A DNA stretch of 64,000 bases from Allobosea sp. LC85 (GTDB taxonomy: Bacteria > Pseudomonadota > Alphaproteobacteria > Rhizobiales > Beijerinckiaceae): the NCBI RefSeq assembly GCF_000735605.1, contig NZ_JPKG01000040.1, positions 124,001 through 188,000 on the forward strand. Reading direction: 5' to 3'. The translations under genes were made by a program, and so were the position numbers. Shown piece after piece: positions 8,841-17,711 of the stretch (position 1 is its first letter; the number at the start of each line of letters is the position of its first letter). A model generated the notes under the pieces. It saw only the letters and a list, made by a program, of their open reading frames with translations, made no database searches and was not told where the DNA came from.

Positions 8841-9730
8841 TCCGCCCCTTTCTTTTTTCTTATGATGATCGGCAATACAATTCGCCGCAAACCAACATTT
8901 GCGGCGAGTGCCAATCGACCATAGAGAGAAGGATCTCGGACTTATGACCAAGAGGAAGACATGGATATCGATGATAGGCTTAAGCGCAGGCACAGAGTTG
9001 GCGATCTGAGCTTGCCGAACCCTGCCGGGCAACCGCTCACTAGCCTCGATTTGCGGCAAAAATGTGCGCCGCAACAAATGTTATATCACTTTTTAGTCAG
9101 TGCAAGGCCGTGGGAATGATGATCGCGCGCCCAGGAAGCGGCGAAGCCACAAGGCTTTAAGTGGTTCTCCTCACCTGCATCGCCGGCACGGCCGCGCGGC
9201 GCAATCGACCAAGCGCCTACCGGACCGGCGCTGCCAACGCCCCGTCAGAGCGAGCATCAGACCCAAAATCCATCCGGCTCAGATTGCTTCCGCAAGGGTG
9301 AGCGCGAAGGCCGCCGAAATCGTCATGACCGGAGGCAGCCAATTCCTCGGCCGCTCCTCGCCAATGGTGAAGAAATTGAGCGGAAAGAGGTGCCGGTGCG
9401 CTGCCGTCACCGAAGCCTCGCGCGGCGCTTCCATGAAACATTCTTCATCGAACCATGCTCAGTCGTCGTCCCAGGTCCAGCAACTGTGTTTGCGATAGGC
9501 GTCCGCTACAGCCTTTCCTCGTCGGCCTGAGTTATCGGGCGTGGGCGCAAGATTGCCAGGACAAGCGCGAGGGCGAGGCGAGCAATCGTCGCTTCGCCCC
9601 ACTGCCAGGAACTCTCCCGTTGCTGCGCCATGCGCCGCCGACAGCCCCCCTCGCCTGTCTGCCGCGCTTGTCGCGCGATGGCCGCAGCCCGCATATGGCG
9701 CTGCCGCGCCGCCCCTCCGAGAGTTTTCGC
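8841..9730. other. 890-bp stretch without a convincing gene
   Basis: Besides the hairpin at 8882-8907, the stretch shows only short reading frames without family signals. One minus-strand frame of 51 codons (9279-9434) starts with MEAPREAS and has a hydrophobic end (RNWLPPVMTISAAFALTLAE). It could be a tiny membrane protein or a gene remnant, but nothing else supports it. The left part (8850-9100) is relatively AT-rich and may hold the promoter of the membrane protein read leftward from 8840. Confidence 0.4.
8882..8907. promoter_or_regulatory. Perfect 10-bp inverted repeat upstream of the membrane protein gene
   Basis: TCGCCGCAAA, a six-base spacer, and TTTGCGGCGA form a perfect inverted repeat about 42 bp before the ATG at 8840. 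A looser version (TTTGCGGCA / TGCGCCGCAA) occurs near 9050-9076. Either an operator or a leader hairpin is possible. Confidence 0.35.
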
Positions 9731-10660
9731 GTGAATCAAGCCGTCCGGCCGCAATCGCTGCCCCCCGCCAGGCAGCAACGCCCCTGGCTCGGCTTTGTCT
9801 GCGGCATCTTGGCGGCGGCGATCTGGGGCATTCAGGCCGTAATCTCACGGCAATCGGTCGCGGATGGCATGACCGCCGCCGATGTCACGATCCTGCGCTT
9901 CGCGGCTGCCGCGCTCGTGCTCCTGCCCTTCGCGCTCAGGCGTATGAAGTCATTTCCGGTCGGCAAGCTCGGCTGGCGGCGCGCCCTCATCCTGACGGCG
10001 ATCGTCGGCCCGATCTACAGCCTGATCCTGGTCGGCGGCGCCCATTTCGCCCCCGCCCTGCATTCCTCCGTCATCTCGCCCGGGCTTATCCCCGTTTGCA
10101 CCGCGCTGCTTGCCTGGTGGGTACTCGGCGAGCGCGCGAGCACCGCTCGCCTCGCCGGCCTCAGCGTCATCGTGCTCGGCGTCGCGCTGTTCTCGATGGA
10201 GGCCCTCGCCAATACGCCGATGCGCGAAGGCGCCTGGGTTGGCGATATGCTCTTCGTGCTGATTGCCTTGCTCTGGTCGGTCTTCGGCCTGCTGTGCCGG
10301 CGTTGGGGCGCGGATGCGATCGAAGTCACCATGGCGACCTGCCTGCTCTCAGTGCCACTCCTGCCGCTCGTGGCGCTCGTGCTGCCCGTGCATTTGACGC
10401 AGGTGGCACTTTCAGCCGTCGCGCTCCAGGCGATCTATCAAGGGCTGCTGGTCGGCGCCTTCGCGCTGTTTCTCTACACGCAGGCCGTCGCCACCCTCGG
10501 CGCCGGGCGGGCCGCCCTGTTCCTGCCGCTGGTGCCGGTCGTCACCGCTCTCTCCGGCGCGCTCCTGCTCGGCGAGCGGCCGTCCCCGATCGAGATCGCC
10601 GGCATGGCGCTCGCGATTACCGGCATGCTGATCGCGTTGCGTGCTCGCAGCCTGGCGTAA
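9731..10660 (+). CDS. EamA/DMT-superfamily drug/metabolite exporter
   Basis: A roughly 309-residue membrane protein with ten predicted helices in two EamA repeats: first half from LGFVCGILAAAIWGIQAVISR, second half from GDMLFVLIALLWSVFGLLCR. It ends with the typical LGERPSPIEIAGMALAITGMLIA segment. This is the drug/metabolite transporter fold, inner membrane, usually proton- or substrate-driven efflux or exchange. The substrate is unknown. I prefer GTG 9731 with GAGAG upstream; ATG 9695 would add 12 residues. The frame stays open further upstream but without coding character. Confidence 0.85.
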   Translation: MNQAVRPQSLPPARQQRPWLGFVCGILAAAIWGIQAVISRQSVADGMTAADVTILRFAAAALVLLPFALRRMKSFPVGKLGWRRALILTAIVGPIYSLILVGGAHFAPALHSSVISPGLIPVCTALLAWWVLGERASTARLAGLSVIVLGVALFSMEALANTPMREGAWVGDMLFVLIALLWSVFGLLCRRWGADAIEVTMATCLLSVPLLPLVALVLPVHLTQVALSAVALQAIYQGLLVGAFALFLYTQAVATLGAGRAALFLPLVPVVTALSGALLLGERPSPIEIAGMALAITGMLIALRARSLA

Positions 10661-10732
10661 CGAGCCCCGGCCCTGTCTTTCCGAACACCCCGCTGCCCCC
10701 CGGAATGACCGCACAAGCGGCGAAGCCTGACC

Positions 10733-11242
10733 TCAGCCCTTATGATCCTTCGCGATCGGCTCGACATAGGCCAGGCCCATATCCCAGGGGAAATAGATCC
10801 AGGTGTCCTGGCTGACCTCGGTGACGAAGGTATCGACCGTCGGCACACCGGCGGGTTTGGCATAGACCGTGGCGAAATGGGCATTGGGCAGCATCTCGCG
10901 CACGACGCGCGCCGTCTTGCCGGTGTCGGTGAGGTCATCGACAACCAGCACGCCCTTGCCCTTGCCGTCACCAATCGCCTTGATCGAGGGGGCAACATCC
11001 TTCAGCACCTTGAGCTCGGACTGGTTCTTGTAGTCGTGGTAGCTCGCGACACAGACCGTCTCGATCAGGCGCAAGCCCAATTCGCGGCAGATGATCGCCG
11101 CCGGTACCAGGCCGCCGCGGGTGATGCAGACGATGGCTTCAAAGGGCCCCTTCTCGGCCAGCCGCCAGGCGAGCGCGCGCGCATCGCGATGGAACTGGTC
11201 CCAGGAGACGGGGAAGGCCTTGTTGGAGGTCGGTTCGGCCAT
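10733..11242 (-). CDS. gpt: Xanthine phosphoribosyltransferase
   Basis: A 169-residue enzyme, the normal length for bacterial Gpt. It transfers phosphoribose from PRPP to xanthine and guanine in purine salvage. The PRPP-binding signature is visible as VLVVDDLTDTGKTARVV (about residues 97-113), the N-terminal substrate loop as ITRGGLVPAAII, and the purine-binding end as IYFPWD. The start ATG 11242 has GGAG upstream. The enzyme is cytoplasmic or membrane-peripheral. It stands alone between the DMT exporter (convergent) and the chemoreceptor gene. Confidence 0.93.
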   Translation of the reverse strand: MAEPTSNKAFPVSWDQFHRDARALAWRLAEKGPFEAIVCITRGGLVPAAIICRELGLRLIETVCVASYHDYKNQSELKVLKDVAPSIKAIGDGKGKGVLVVDDLTDTGKTARVVREMLPNAHFATVYAKPAGVPTVDTFVTEVSQDTWIYFPWDMGLAYVEPIAKDHKG

Positions 11243-11295
11243 GGGAGAGCTCCGGGGCGGCTGTCACGGTTTCTGTGACAATCCGGAAAGCCTAT

Positions 11296-11328
11296 AAGCG
11301 GGGCGCTGGCAAGAGGTGCGCCCCGCTT
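11296..11328 (-). terminator. GC-rich hairpin behind the double-PAS chemoreceptor gene
   Basis: AAGCGGGGCGC and GCGCCCCGCTT form a perfect 11-bp inverted repeat with an 11-base loop, 31 bp after the stop codon at 11359. No T-run follows on the minus strand, so it may act only as a weak or Rho-assisted terminator. Confidence 0.4.
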
Positions 11329-11358
11329 CATCCCCAATCGGTGGTGTTTCAGCGGGTT

Positions 11359-13194
11359 TCAGAACTCCGACCAGCCATCGGCATTGCCGCCCGCCGCGAC
11401 GCGCCTCAGCTTCGGTGCCGACTTCGTCTGCGATAAAGGGGCGCCGGATGTCGCCCTGGTGAGATGCGGCGCCCTCTGCTCGATCTGGCGCGCAATCACG
11501 GTCTCGAAGCGAGCCTCGCTCTCCTGGAGCCGGAACGCAGCGACCATCGCGCTGAGGCGCTCGGTATCCTGCCTCAGCCCCTGCGCCACCTTCGAGCTTT
11601 CATCGGCAAGCAGCGCGTTCTGCTGGGTAATCTCGTCCATATGGGCGACGGTCCTGGCCATCTCATCGATGCCGTTGGCCTGCTCGGTCGTTGCTTCCGA
11701 GATCTCGTTGACCGTCGAGGCGACGCGGCTCGCGGCTGAGACGATCTCCTGAAGCGTCGCACCGGCATTCTTCACCAGACTGACGCCGGCATGGATCTGC
11801 TCACTCGAATTGGCGATCAGCGCTTTGACGCCATTGGCGGACTCGCTGCAACGCGCGGCGAGCGCCCTCACCTCGGTTGCCACGACCGCGAAGCCGCGCC
11901 CGGCATCCCCCGCGCGGGCCGCCTCGACCGCTGCGTTCAGCGCCAGCAGATTGGTCTGGAACGCGATGCCGTCGATCATCGAGATGATCTCGGAAATACC
12001 GGCCGAAGCCTGCTCGATCCGCGTCATCGCACTCACCGCCTCGGCAACGATCGTGCCGCCGCGCTCCGCGACGTCGCGCGCCTCATGGCCGAGGCTAACG
12101 GCCGTGCGGGAGTGACCGGCGCTGTGCTTCACGGAAGCCGCGAGTTCCTCGGTTGTCGCGGCAGTTTCCTGCAGGCTGGAGGCATTGGCCTCGGTCCGCT
12201 CGGCGAGCTGGGCGCTGTCGGACGAGATCTTGCTCGAGGCGCTGGCGATCTGGTGTGAGATGTCGCGGACCGAACCAACCACCTCGGACATAGTGTCGAG
12301 CAGATCGTTGACACCGGCGCAGAGCTGGGCGACCTCGCCGGTCTTGCCCACGAGCGCGATGCGCCCCGTCAGGTCCTTGCCCTTGGCGCGAGCGATGACT
12401 TCGCCGGTCTCCTTCACCGCAGCCTCGAGTTGCTGGCCGCGGAAAGTCGCGGTGATGTCGGTCGCGAACTTCACGACCTTGAAGGGCGTGCCCTTGGCAT
12501 CGAAGATCGGATTGTAGGATGCCTGGATCCAGACCTCCTTGCCGCCCTTGCCGATGCGGCGATACTGCGCGGCAGCGTATTCGCCGCGCCCGAGGCGCTC
12601 CCAGAACTGGCGATAGGCCACGCTCTCGCGTTCGACCGGATCGACGAACATGCGGTGATGCTGGCCCCGGATCTCGTCAAGCGAATAACCGAGCACGGCA
12701 AGAAAGTTCTCGTTGGCCGTCAGCACATGCCCTTTGAGATCGAATTCGATCACCGCCTGCGCCTTGCTGATGGCAGCTTGCTGCCCCTCAAGATCAGCGA
12801 GGCGGTTCTTCTGTGCCGTGACATCAAAGGCGTATTTGATCACACCCCGCGGCCTGCCGCCAGCGCCAAGGAGCGGGTTGTAGCTGGCCTGAATCCAGAC
12901 CTCCTTGCCGCCCTTGCCAACGCGCAAATACTGCCCGGTCGAAAACTCGCCCCGTCCAAGATCCTCCCAGAACGAACGATAAGCCGCACTCTCGCGCTCG
13001 GCCGGATCGACGAACATACGGTGGTGCTGCCCCTTGATCTCACCGAGGGTGTAGCCCAGCACGCTCAGGAAGTTCTCGTTGGCGTTCAGGATCGTGCCGT
13101 TCAGATCGAATTCGATGACGGCTTGTGAGCGGTTGATCGCCGCCACTTGGGCGGCAACGCGTCGATTGGAGAACAGGTTGGAAAGGCGTGACAT
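11359..13194 (-). CDS. Soluble methyl-accepting chemotaxis protein with two PAS domains
   Basis: A 611-residue chemoreceptor without membrane segments. Two PAS domains in tandem begin near residues 25 and 147, 122 residues apart, and are very similar (AVIEFDLNG/AVIEFDLKG, NANENFL/TANENFL, GQHHRMFVDP in both, GKGGKEVWIQASYNP in both), so they arose by duplication. A short HAMP-like linker (about 270-325) leads to the MCP signalling domain, whose hairpin tip reads IAFQTNLLALNAAVEAARAG. It should signal cytoplasmic redox, oxygen or ligand state to CheA/CheW. The ATG at 13194 has GGGGGG upstream. The PAS cofactor cannot be told; flavin or heme are both known in such proteins. Confidence 0.92.
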   Translation of the reverse strand: MSRLSNLFSNRRVAAQVAAINRSQAVIEFDLNGTILNANENFLSVLGYTLGEIKGQHHRMFVDPAERESAAYRSFWEDLGRGEFSTGQYLRVGKGGKEVWIQASYNPLLGAGGRPRGVIKYAFDVTAQKNRLADLEGQQAAISKAQAVIEFDLKGHVLTANENFLAVLGYSLDEIRGQHHRMFVDPVERESVAYRQFWERLGRGEYAAAQYRRIGKGGKEVWIQASYNPIFDAKGTPFKVVKFATDITATFRGQQLEAAVKETGEVIARAKGKDLTGRIALVGKTGEVAQLCAGVNDLLDTMSEVVGSVRDISHQIASASSKISSDSAQLAERTEANASSLQETAATTEELAASVKHSAGHSRTAVSLGHEARDVAERGGTIVAEAVSAMTRIEQASAGISEIISMIDGIAFQTNLLALNAAVEAARAGDAGRGFAVVATEVRALAARCSESANGVKALIANSSEQIHAGVSLVKNAGATLQEIVSAASRVASTVNEISEATTEQANGIDEMARTVAHMDEITQQNALLADESSKVAQGLRQDTERLSAMVAAFRLQESEARFETVIARQIEQRAPHLTRATSGAPLSQTKSAPKLRRVAAGGNADGWSEF

Positions 13195-13531
13195 GCAACC
13201 CCCCGATCGCTGTTCCGGCACAGGAGCGCAGAGCAATCCGCGCGGGCCGGACACATGCAGCCCGCGCCGACACCGTCCCCCCCGGAACCGCCGCGCCGAC
13301 ATGAGCGCCGCCGGCAAGCCGACCGCAAGTTGATACTGATATTTGACGGTTTATAAATGGTTTAACATCAAAAAATCATGATGCATTCGTTCGGTCGAAT
13401 ACATATGGAACTATATCTTTTATTCATAAAGACCTAATCACCGTACAATCCGCCACCTATCAAAAGCAATCAATGTAATACATTGAATAAAATATAAATA
13501 TATTCAGGAAGATAACTATGTAAAAAAGATA
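13195..13531. other. Intergenic region with an AT-rich island
   Basis: From about 13330 to 13530 the base composition switches abruptly to strongly AT-rich (runs such as AATAAAATATAAATATATTC), unlike the GC-rich flanks. No reading frame of note is present. It lies between the chemoreceptor promoter side and the 3' end of the CinA-like gene. Confidence 0.6.
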
Positions 13532-14290
13532 TCATCGACGTAAGCGAGATTGCTCCTGCTCGATCATCTGCTTCACTGCGGCCATCGCCTGACCCAACCT
13601 CTCAGGGTCGCGTGAGCGCACCACGACATTGGTGTCGGGCCCGGTCTCCGACCAGAAGGGATAGGAGCCGATCGCGACCTGCGGATGAGCCTGAGCGATC
13701 TCGCCGAGAGCCGTGCCGATATCGCCTTCGCGCAGCCCCGCCCGCACTGTGTCCGACAGAATGCGTGTGCCTGTCTTGAGCGTGGGGCCGACCACGTCGA
13801 GCATCGCCTGCATGATCGCCGGCACGCCCGCCATGACGATGACATTGCCGATGATGAAGCCGGGAGCCTTCGAGACGGAGTTCGCGATCAGTTCACTGCC
13901 CTCGGGGATGCGCGCCATGCGCATGCGCGCCTCGTTGAGCTGGTCCGGCGGAAAGCGCTCGGAGAGCATCGCGACCGCGCGCGGGTCGACATCGATCGGC
14001 ACGCCAAAAGCCGCAGCAACCGAGTCGGCCGTGATGTCGTCATGGGTCGGGCCGATGCCACCCGTGGTGAAGACATATGTGTAACGGGAGCGCAGCGCGT
14101 TGACCGCAGAGACGATCTCGTCGAGTGAATCGGGCACGACCCGGACCTGGCGCAACTCGATGCCGATATTGGTCAGATACTCGGCGATGTAACCGATATT
14201 CTTGTCCTTCGTCCGCCCCGACAGAATCTCGTCGCCGATTACCAGGATCGCGGCCGTGACAGGGGGACGATTCAGCGGTGCGTCGGTCAT
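13532..14290 (-). CDS. Competence/damage-inducible protein A (CinA N-terminal, MoCF-domain) homologue
   Basis: A 252-residue protein made of a molybdopterin-binding (MoCF/MogA-like) domain: ILVIGDEILSGRTKDKN at the N-terminus, FTTGGIGPTHDDITADSVA in the middle. Relatives are annotated competence/damage-inducible protein A. The C-terminal nicotinamide-nucleotide amidase domain of full-length CinA (about 410 residues) is absent, as in many alphaproteobacterial copies where it is a separate gene. MoCF domains of this type can have ADP-ribose pyrophosphatase activity, but that is known only for other members. It is monocistronic. Confidence 0.88.
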   Translation of the reverse strand: MTDAPLNRPPVTAAILVIGDEILSGRTKDKNIGYIAEYLTNIGIELRQVRVVPDSLDEIVSAVNALRSRYTYVFTTGGIGPTHDDITADSVAAAFGVPIDVDPRAVAMLSERFPPDQLNEARMRMARIPEGSELIANSVSKAPGFIIGNVIVMAGVPAIMQAMLDVVGPTLKTGTRILSDTVRAGLREGDIGTALGEIAQAHPQVAIGSYPFWSETGPDTNVVVRSRDPERLGQAMAAVKQMIEQEQSRLRR

Positions 14291-14510
14291 GGCCGGCTCC
14301 TCCAGATGCCGGACGGCAGGACATGCCGCCAGCTCGTGACGATGATGCTGATCCGCCGCCCACTCATGCCGCGCCGGGGTCGGAGCGCTGCGACATGAGC
14401 TTTCCTGATCACGCTTTAGAGCTAGGACCTTGGCGCGAACGGCTCAAGCGGCAGAAACGCCGTGTATGGCCTGCTCGCCATGCATGAAGCGCTGATCAGC
14501 GGCGAAAAAG

Positions 14511-15368
14511 TCAGCCGCGCTTGCGTTCGAAGATGAGGTTGAGGCGGGTCTGCGCTGTGAGGACATAACCGCTCGCGGTCAGCAGAGCGATAAGGTCGCT
14601 CTGCCAACGGTTGCGCGAGTCCTCGATGACAATCAGTTGCGGCCAGAGCGCTTCGGGCGCATCGCGCAAGAAAGGTTCGAGGATCAGGTCCTCTGCGCCC
14701 TCGACATCGAGCTTGACCGCGTCGAGACGGTCATAGCCCTCGTTCTCCATCAGGGCGAGCAGCGTCGTCGCCGGCACCCGCACCGTGCTGCCTGCGCTGG
14801 AGCGCAGGATGCGGACACTTGACTCGCCACGGTTGGTCGGGTCGAGAAACAGCGTCAATTCACCCGGCTTGTCGGCCAGTGCGCAGGCAACCGCCTTGAC
14901 CGAGCCAAATGGATTTTGTGCGATATTGAAGGTCAGGCGCGAAAAAACCTCGGGCTGCGGCTCGACGGCCAGGATACGTGCTCCGGGGCCGGCTGCAGCC
15001 GCAACACAAAGCGAATAGGCGCCGATATTCGCGCCGATATCGATGAAGCGGAAGCCTTCACACTGGCGCGCCCGGTCCGTCAGCAGCTCGCGCTCGAAGC
15101 GGTCGAAATATTGCGGCGTGAACAGCACACGCTTCTCGCAGACATTGCCGTCCGGATAGAGGCGCATCTGCACGCCGAGCGCCTCGATATCGACCGGCTG
15201 GCCGGCAAGCGAACTCAGGCCGATGCGGCGCAGCGCATAGGCGAATTTGCGGCCGAGGTAGCTGTCCGGAGCGCCGCGCGTCCAGTGGATGATGCGGGCC
15301 ACGAGCCCCTGAGGTGCGAAAGCGCCGAAGGGACGGGCTTCCGTCGATTGGATATCGTTCATTGCCAT
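14511..15368 (-). CDS. FkbM-family methyltransferase
   Basis: A 285-residue SAM-dependent methyltransferase of the FkbM family. Motif I is seen as FRFIDIGANIGAYSL (about residues 105-120), followed by ILAVEPQPEVFSRL and, near the C-terminus, LDAVKLDVEGAEDLIL, the family's hallmark D-x-EG motif. Members O-methylate sugars of polysaccharides or other secondary metabolites; the acceptor here cannot be inferred. The N-terminal 60 residues before the domain are less typical but include a DSYLGRKFAYALRRIG stretch. No polysaccharide genes flank it. Confidence 0.88.
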   Translation of the reverse strand: MAMNDIQSTEARPFGAFAPQGLVARIIHWTRGAPDSYLGRKFAYALRRIGLSSLAGQPVDIEALGVQMRLYPDGNVCEKRVLFTPQYFDRFERELLTDRARQCEGFRFIDIGANIGAYSLCVAAAAGPGARILAVEPQPEVFSRLTFNIAQNPFGSVKAVACALADKPGELTLFLDPTNRGESSVRILRSSAGSTVRVPATTLLALMENEGYDRLDAVKLDVEGAEDLILEPFLRDAPEALWPQLIVIEDSRNRWQSDLIALLTASGYVLTAQTRLNLIFERKRG

Positions 15369-15545
15369 TGGAGCGCCTGATACACGTCAAAGCGGTCACG
15401 CGCCAGCAACTTGATCGATCAAGCAGCCCAGGTTCCGCTGCCCCCCTGCCTCCATCTCGAGCCAGAAAACAACAAGCCGCAACGCTGTGCCTAGGCTATA
15501 CAGAGACCTGTTGTCCGGGGCGCTGGGGTGCTCGGGAGAATGATC

Positions 15546-16940
15546 ATGGTAAGCTGGCGACCCGATCCTTCCTTCTACCCCTCGCCTCGGCTGGCAGCCA
15601 AGGCGCCCGCCGAGCGGCTGGCCTATGTAGCCTCCTTCGATCCGGAGCGCAGGACGCCCGACGCGATCGCCGTCGTCGACGTCGACCCCGCATCTTCGAG
15701 CTATGCGCAGATCGTCGGCCAGGTCGAGATGCCGAATACGGGCGATGAGCTGCATCATTTCGGTTGGAATGCCTGCTCATCCTGCCTGTGCCCGAATGCG
15801 CCGCACCCCCATATGGAGCGGCGCTACCTTGTCGTTCCCGGGCTGCGCTCATCGCGGCTGCATATCATCGACACCAGACCCGATCCGAGGAAACCGACGA
15901 TCGCGCGGGTCATCGAGCCCCAGGAGGTCGCCGAGAAGGCAAGGTATTCGCGGTTGCACACCATTCATTGCGGGCCGGAGGGCATTTACGTGAATGCGCT
16001 CGGCAATGCCGAAGGCAAGGAGCCCGGCGGCATCTTCCTGCTCGACCCCGTCAGCTTCGACGTGCTGGGGCAATGGGAGATGGACCGTGGCCCGCAGAAG
16101 CTCGCCTATGATTTCTGGTGGCATCTCGGCCACGACACCATGGTGACCAGCGAGTGGGGCACGCCGGACACGTTCGAGGATGGGCTGATTCCCGAGGTCC
16201 TGCTCGGCAGCAAATACGGGCGACGCCTGCACTTCTGGGACCTGCACACGCGCAAGCATTTGCAGGAGATCGATTTCGGCGAAGAGCACCAGCTCGTCTT
16301 CGAACTGCGCCCGGCCCATGACCCAAGGAAGGCCTATGGCTTCGTCGGCTGCGTCATCAGCCTAAAGGACCTCTCCGCCTCGATCTGGACCTGGTATCGC
16401 GATGGTACGAGATGGGCGGTCAGGAAGGTTATCGAGATCCCCGCGGAGCCGGCCGATCCCGATCTCCTGCCACCGGTCCTGAAGGGGTTCAATGCGGTTG
16501 CGCCCCTTGTCACGGATATCGACCTCTCGATGGACGATCGCTACCTCTACGTGTCCTGCTGGGGCACCGGCGACATGATTCAGTACGACGTGTCGGATCC
16601 GTTCAAACCTGTGGAAACCGGAAGGGTCCGCATTGGCGGCATCGTTTCCCGCACCTCCCATCCCGGAGCGAAGAACGGCCATCTCAACGGCGGCCCGCAA
16701 ATGGTCGAGATCAGCCGCGACGGCAAGCGGGTCTACTTCACCAACTCGCTCTACGGGGCCATCGACCCGCAGTTCTATCCCGATGGAATTGACGGTTGGA
16801 TGGTGAAGCTCGATGTCGCAGAAAAGGGCGGCATCCGCTTCGACGACAGGTTCTTCGTCGACTGGCCCAAGGGGCACCGGCCTCATCAGGTCAGGCTGGA
16901 GGGTGGCGACTGTTCGTCCGATTCCTATTGCTATCCCTGA
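15546..16940 (+). CDS. SBP56 / selenium-binding-protein-type methanethiol oxidase homologue
   Basis: A 464-residue protein of the SELENBP1/MtoX family, a beta-propeller. In characterised members it oxidises methanethiol to formaldehyde, H2S and H2O2 and uses copper. Family marks seen: CSSCLCPNAPHP early (Cys pair and His), HTIHCGPEGIYVNALG, VTSEWGTP, HFWDLHTRK, and DIDLSMDDRYLYVSCWGTGD. It ends with a Cys-containing DCSSDSYCYP tail. I chose ATG 15546 because GGGAG lies seven bases upstream; ATG 15540 is too close to it. No Tat signal is visible, unlike the periplasmic bacterial enzyme, so localisation is uncertain. A membrane protein gene follows 42 bp downstream. Confidence 0.85.
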   Translation: MVSWRPDPSFYPSPRLAAKAPAERLAYVASFDPERRTPDAIAVVDVDPASSSYAQIVGQVEMPNTGDELHHFGWNACSSCLCPNAPHPHMERRYLVVPGLRSSRLHIIDTRPDPRKPTIARVIEPQEVAEKARYSRLHTIHCGPEGIYVNALGNAEGKEPGGIFLLDPVSFDVLGQWEMDRGPQKLAYDFWWHLGHDTMVTSEWGTPDTFEDGLIPEVLLGSKYGRRLHFWDLHTRKHLQEIDFGEEHQLVFELRPAHDPRKAYGFVGCVISLKDLSASIWTWYRDGTRWAVRKVIEIPAEPADPDLLPPVLKGFNAVAPLVTDIDLSMDDRYLYVSCWGTGDMIQYDVSDPFKPVETGRVRIGGIVSRTSHPGAKNGHLNGGPQMVEISRDGKRVYFTNSLYGAIDPQFYPDGIDGWMVKLDVAEKGGIRFDDRFFVDWPKGHRPHQVRLEGGDCSSDSYCYP

Positions 16941-16982
16941 TGCCCCCAGTCCCCGGCATGATCGCTCCAACGGGAGGCTGAC

Positions 16983-17600
16983 ATGTCGCCTTGGCTCATG
17001 CTCGCCGGGCTCGGGGCCTTCCATGGCCTGAACCCGGCTATGGGCTGGCTCTTTGCGGTTGCCCTCGGCCTGCACCGCGAGAGTCGTCGCGTCATGTGGT
17101 TGTCCCTTCTTCCGATCGCGCTGGGGCATGCGGCCTCGGTCGCCGTGGTGGTCGCAGCGGTTGTTGCCCTCGGGACCATCATCGACCACGGAGCGCTGCA
17201 AAGGGTCGCGGGCTTTCTGCTTCTGGGCTGGGCGGCCTCCCATGCCTTCTTCGGCCACCGGCATCGCGTTCGCGTCGGCATGCAGACGGGGCTTGCCGGA
17301 CTTGGCATCTGGTCATTCCTGATGGCGACCAGCCACGGTGCCGGCCTGATGCTGGTGCCGGTCATCATCCCGCTCTGCCTTGCTGCGACGCCGGCGCGGG
17401 AACTGACTGCCATGGGTTCGCTGCCGGTTTCGCTGGCCGCCATCGCCCTGCACATGGCCGCAATGCTCGCGGTAACAGCCGCAATTGCGGCAATCGTCTA
17501 TGAATGGCTGGGTCTGGCGCTTCTGCGCCGAGGCTGGATCAATCTCGACACGCTCTGGATCATCGTTCTGGCGGCGACCGGTCTCGGCCTGGTCATCTGA
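16983..17600 (+). CDS. Polytopic membrane protein paired with the SBP56 gene
   Basis: A 205-residue protein with six hydrophobic helices. Conserved-looking His and Gly positions lie in membrane segments (GAFHGLNPAMGW, LGHAASVAVV, ATSHGAGLMLVP), a pattern reminiscent of NicO/TauE-like metal or sulfite exporters, but I cannot place it in a named family. GGGAGG lies upstream of ATG 16983. Spacing of 42 bp after the SBP56 gene suggests one operon, so it may handle a sulfur compound or metal for that enzyme; this is inference. Confidence 0.65.
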   Translation: MSPWLMLAGLGAFHGLNPAMGWLFAVALGLHRESRRVMWLSLLPIALGHAASVAVVVAAVVALGTIIDHGALQRVAGFLLLGWAASHAFFGHRHRVRVGMQTGLAGLGIWSFLMATSHGAGLMLVPVIIPLCLAATPARELTAMGSLPVSLAAIALHMAAMLAVTAAIAAIVYEWLGLALLRRGWINLDTLWIIVLAATGLGLVI

Positions 17601-17711
17601 GGACCGCCAAGGCACGGTTTGCCCCCGTCAGTCGAACTGGTCTGCGCGCGATCATCTTGCGCAGCCGGCCAAACGCAATAGATATGATGGGCAAGGAGCT
17701 TCTTGCCCATC

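Noticed and set aside
9100..9498. 132-codon plus-strand frame in the gap before the DMT exporter
   Set aside because: Arg/Ser-rich, no domain, no ribosome site; most likely chance in GC-rich DNA.
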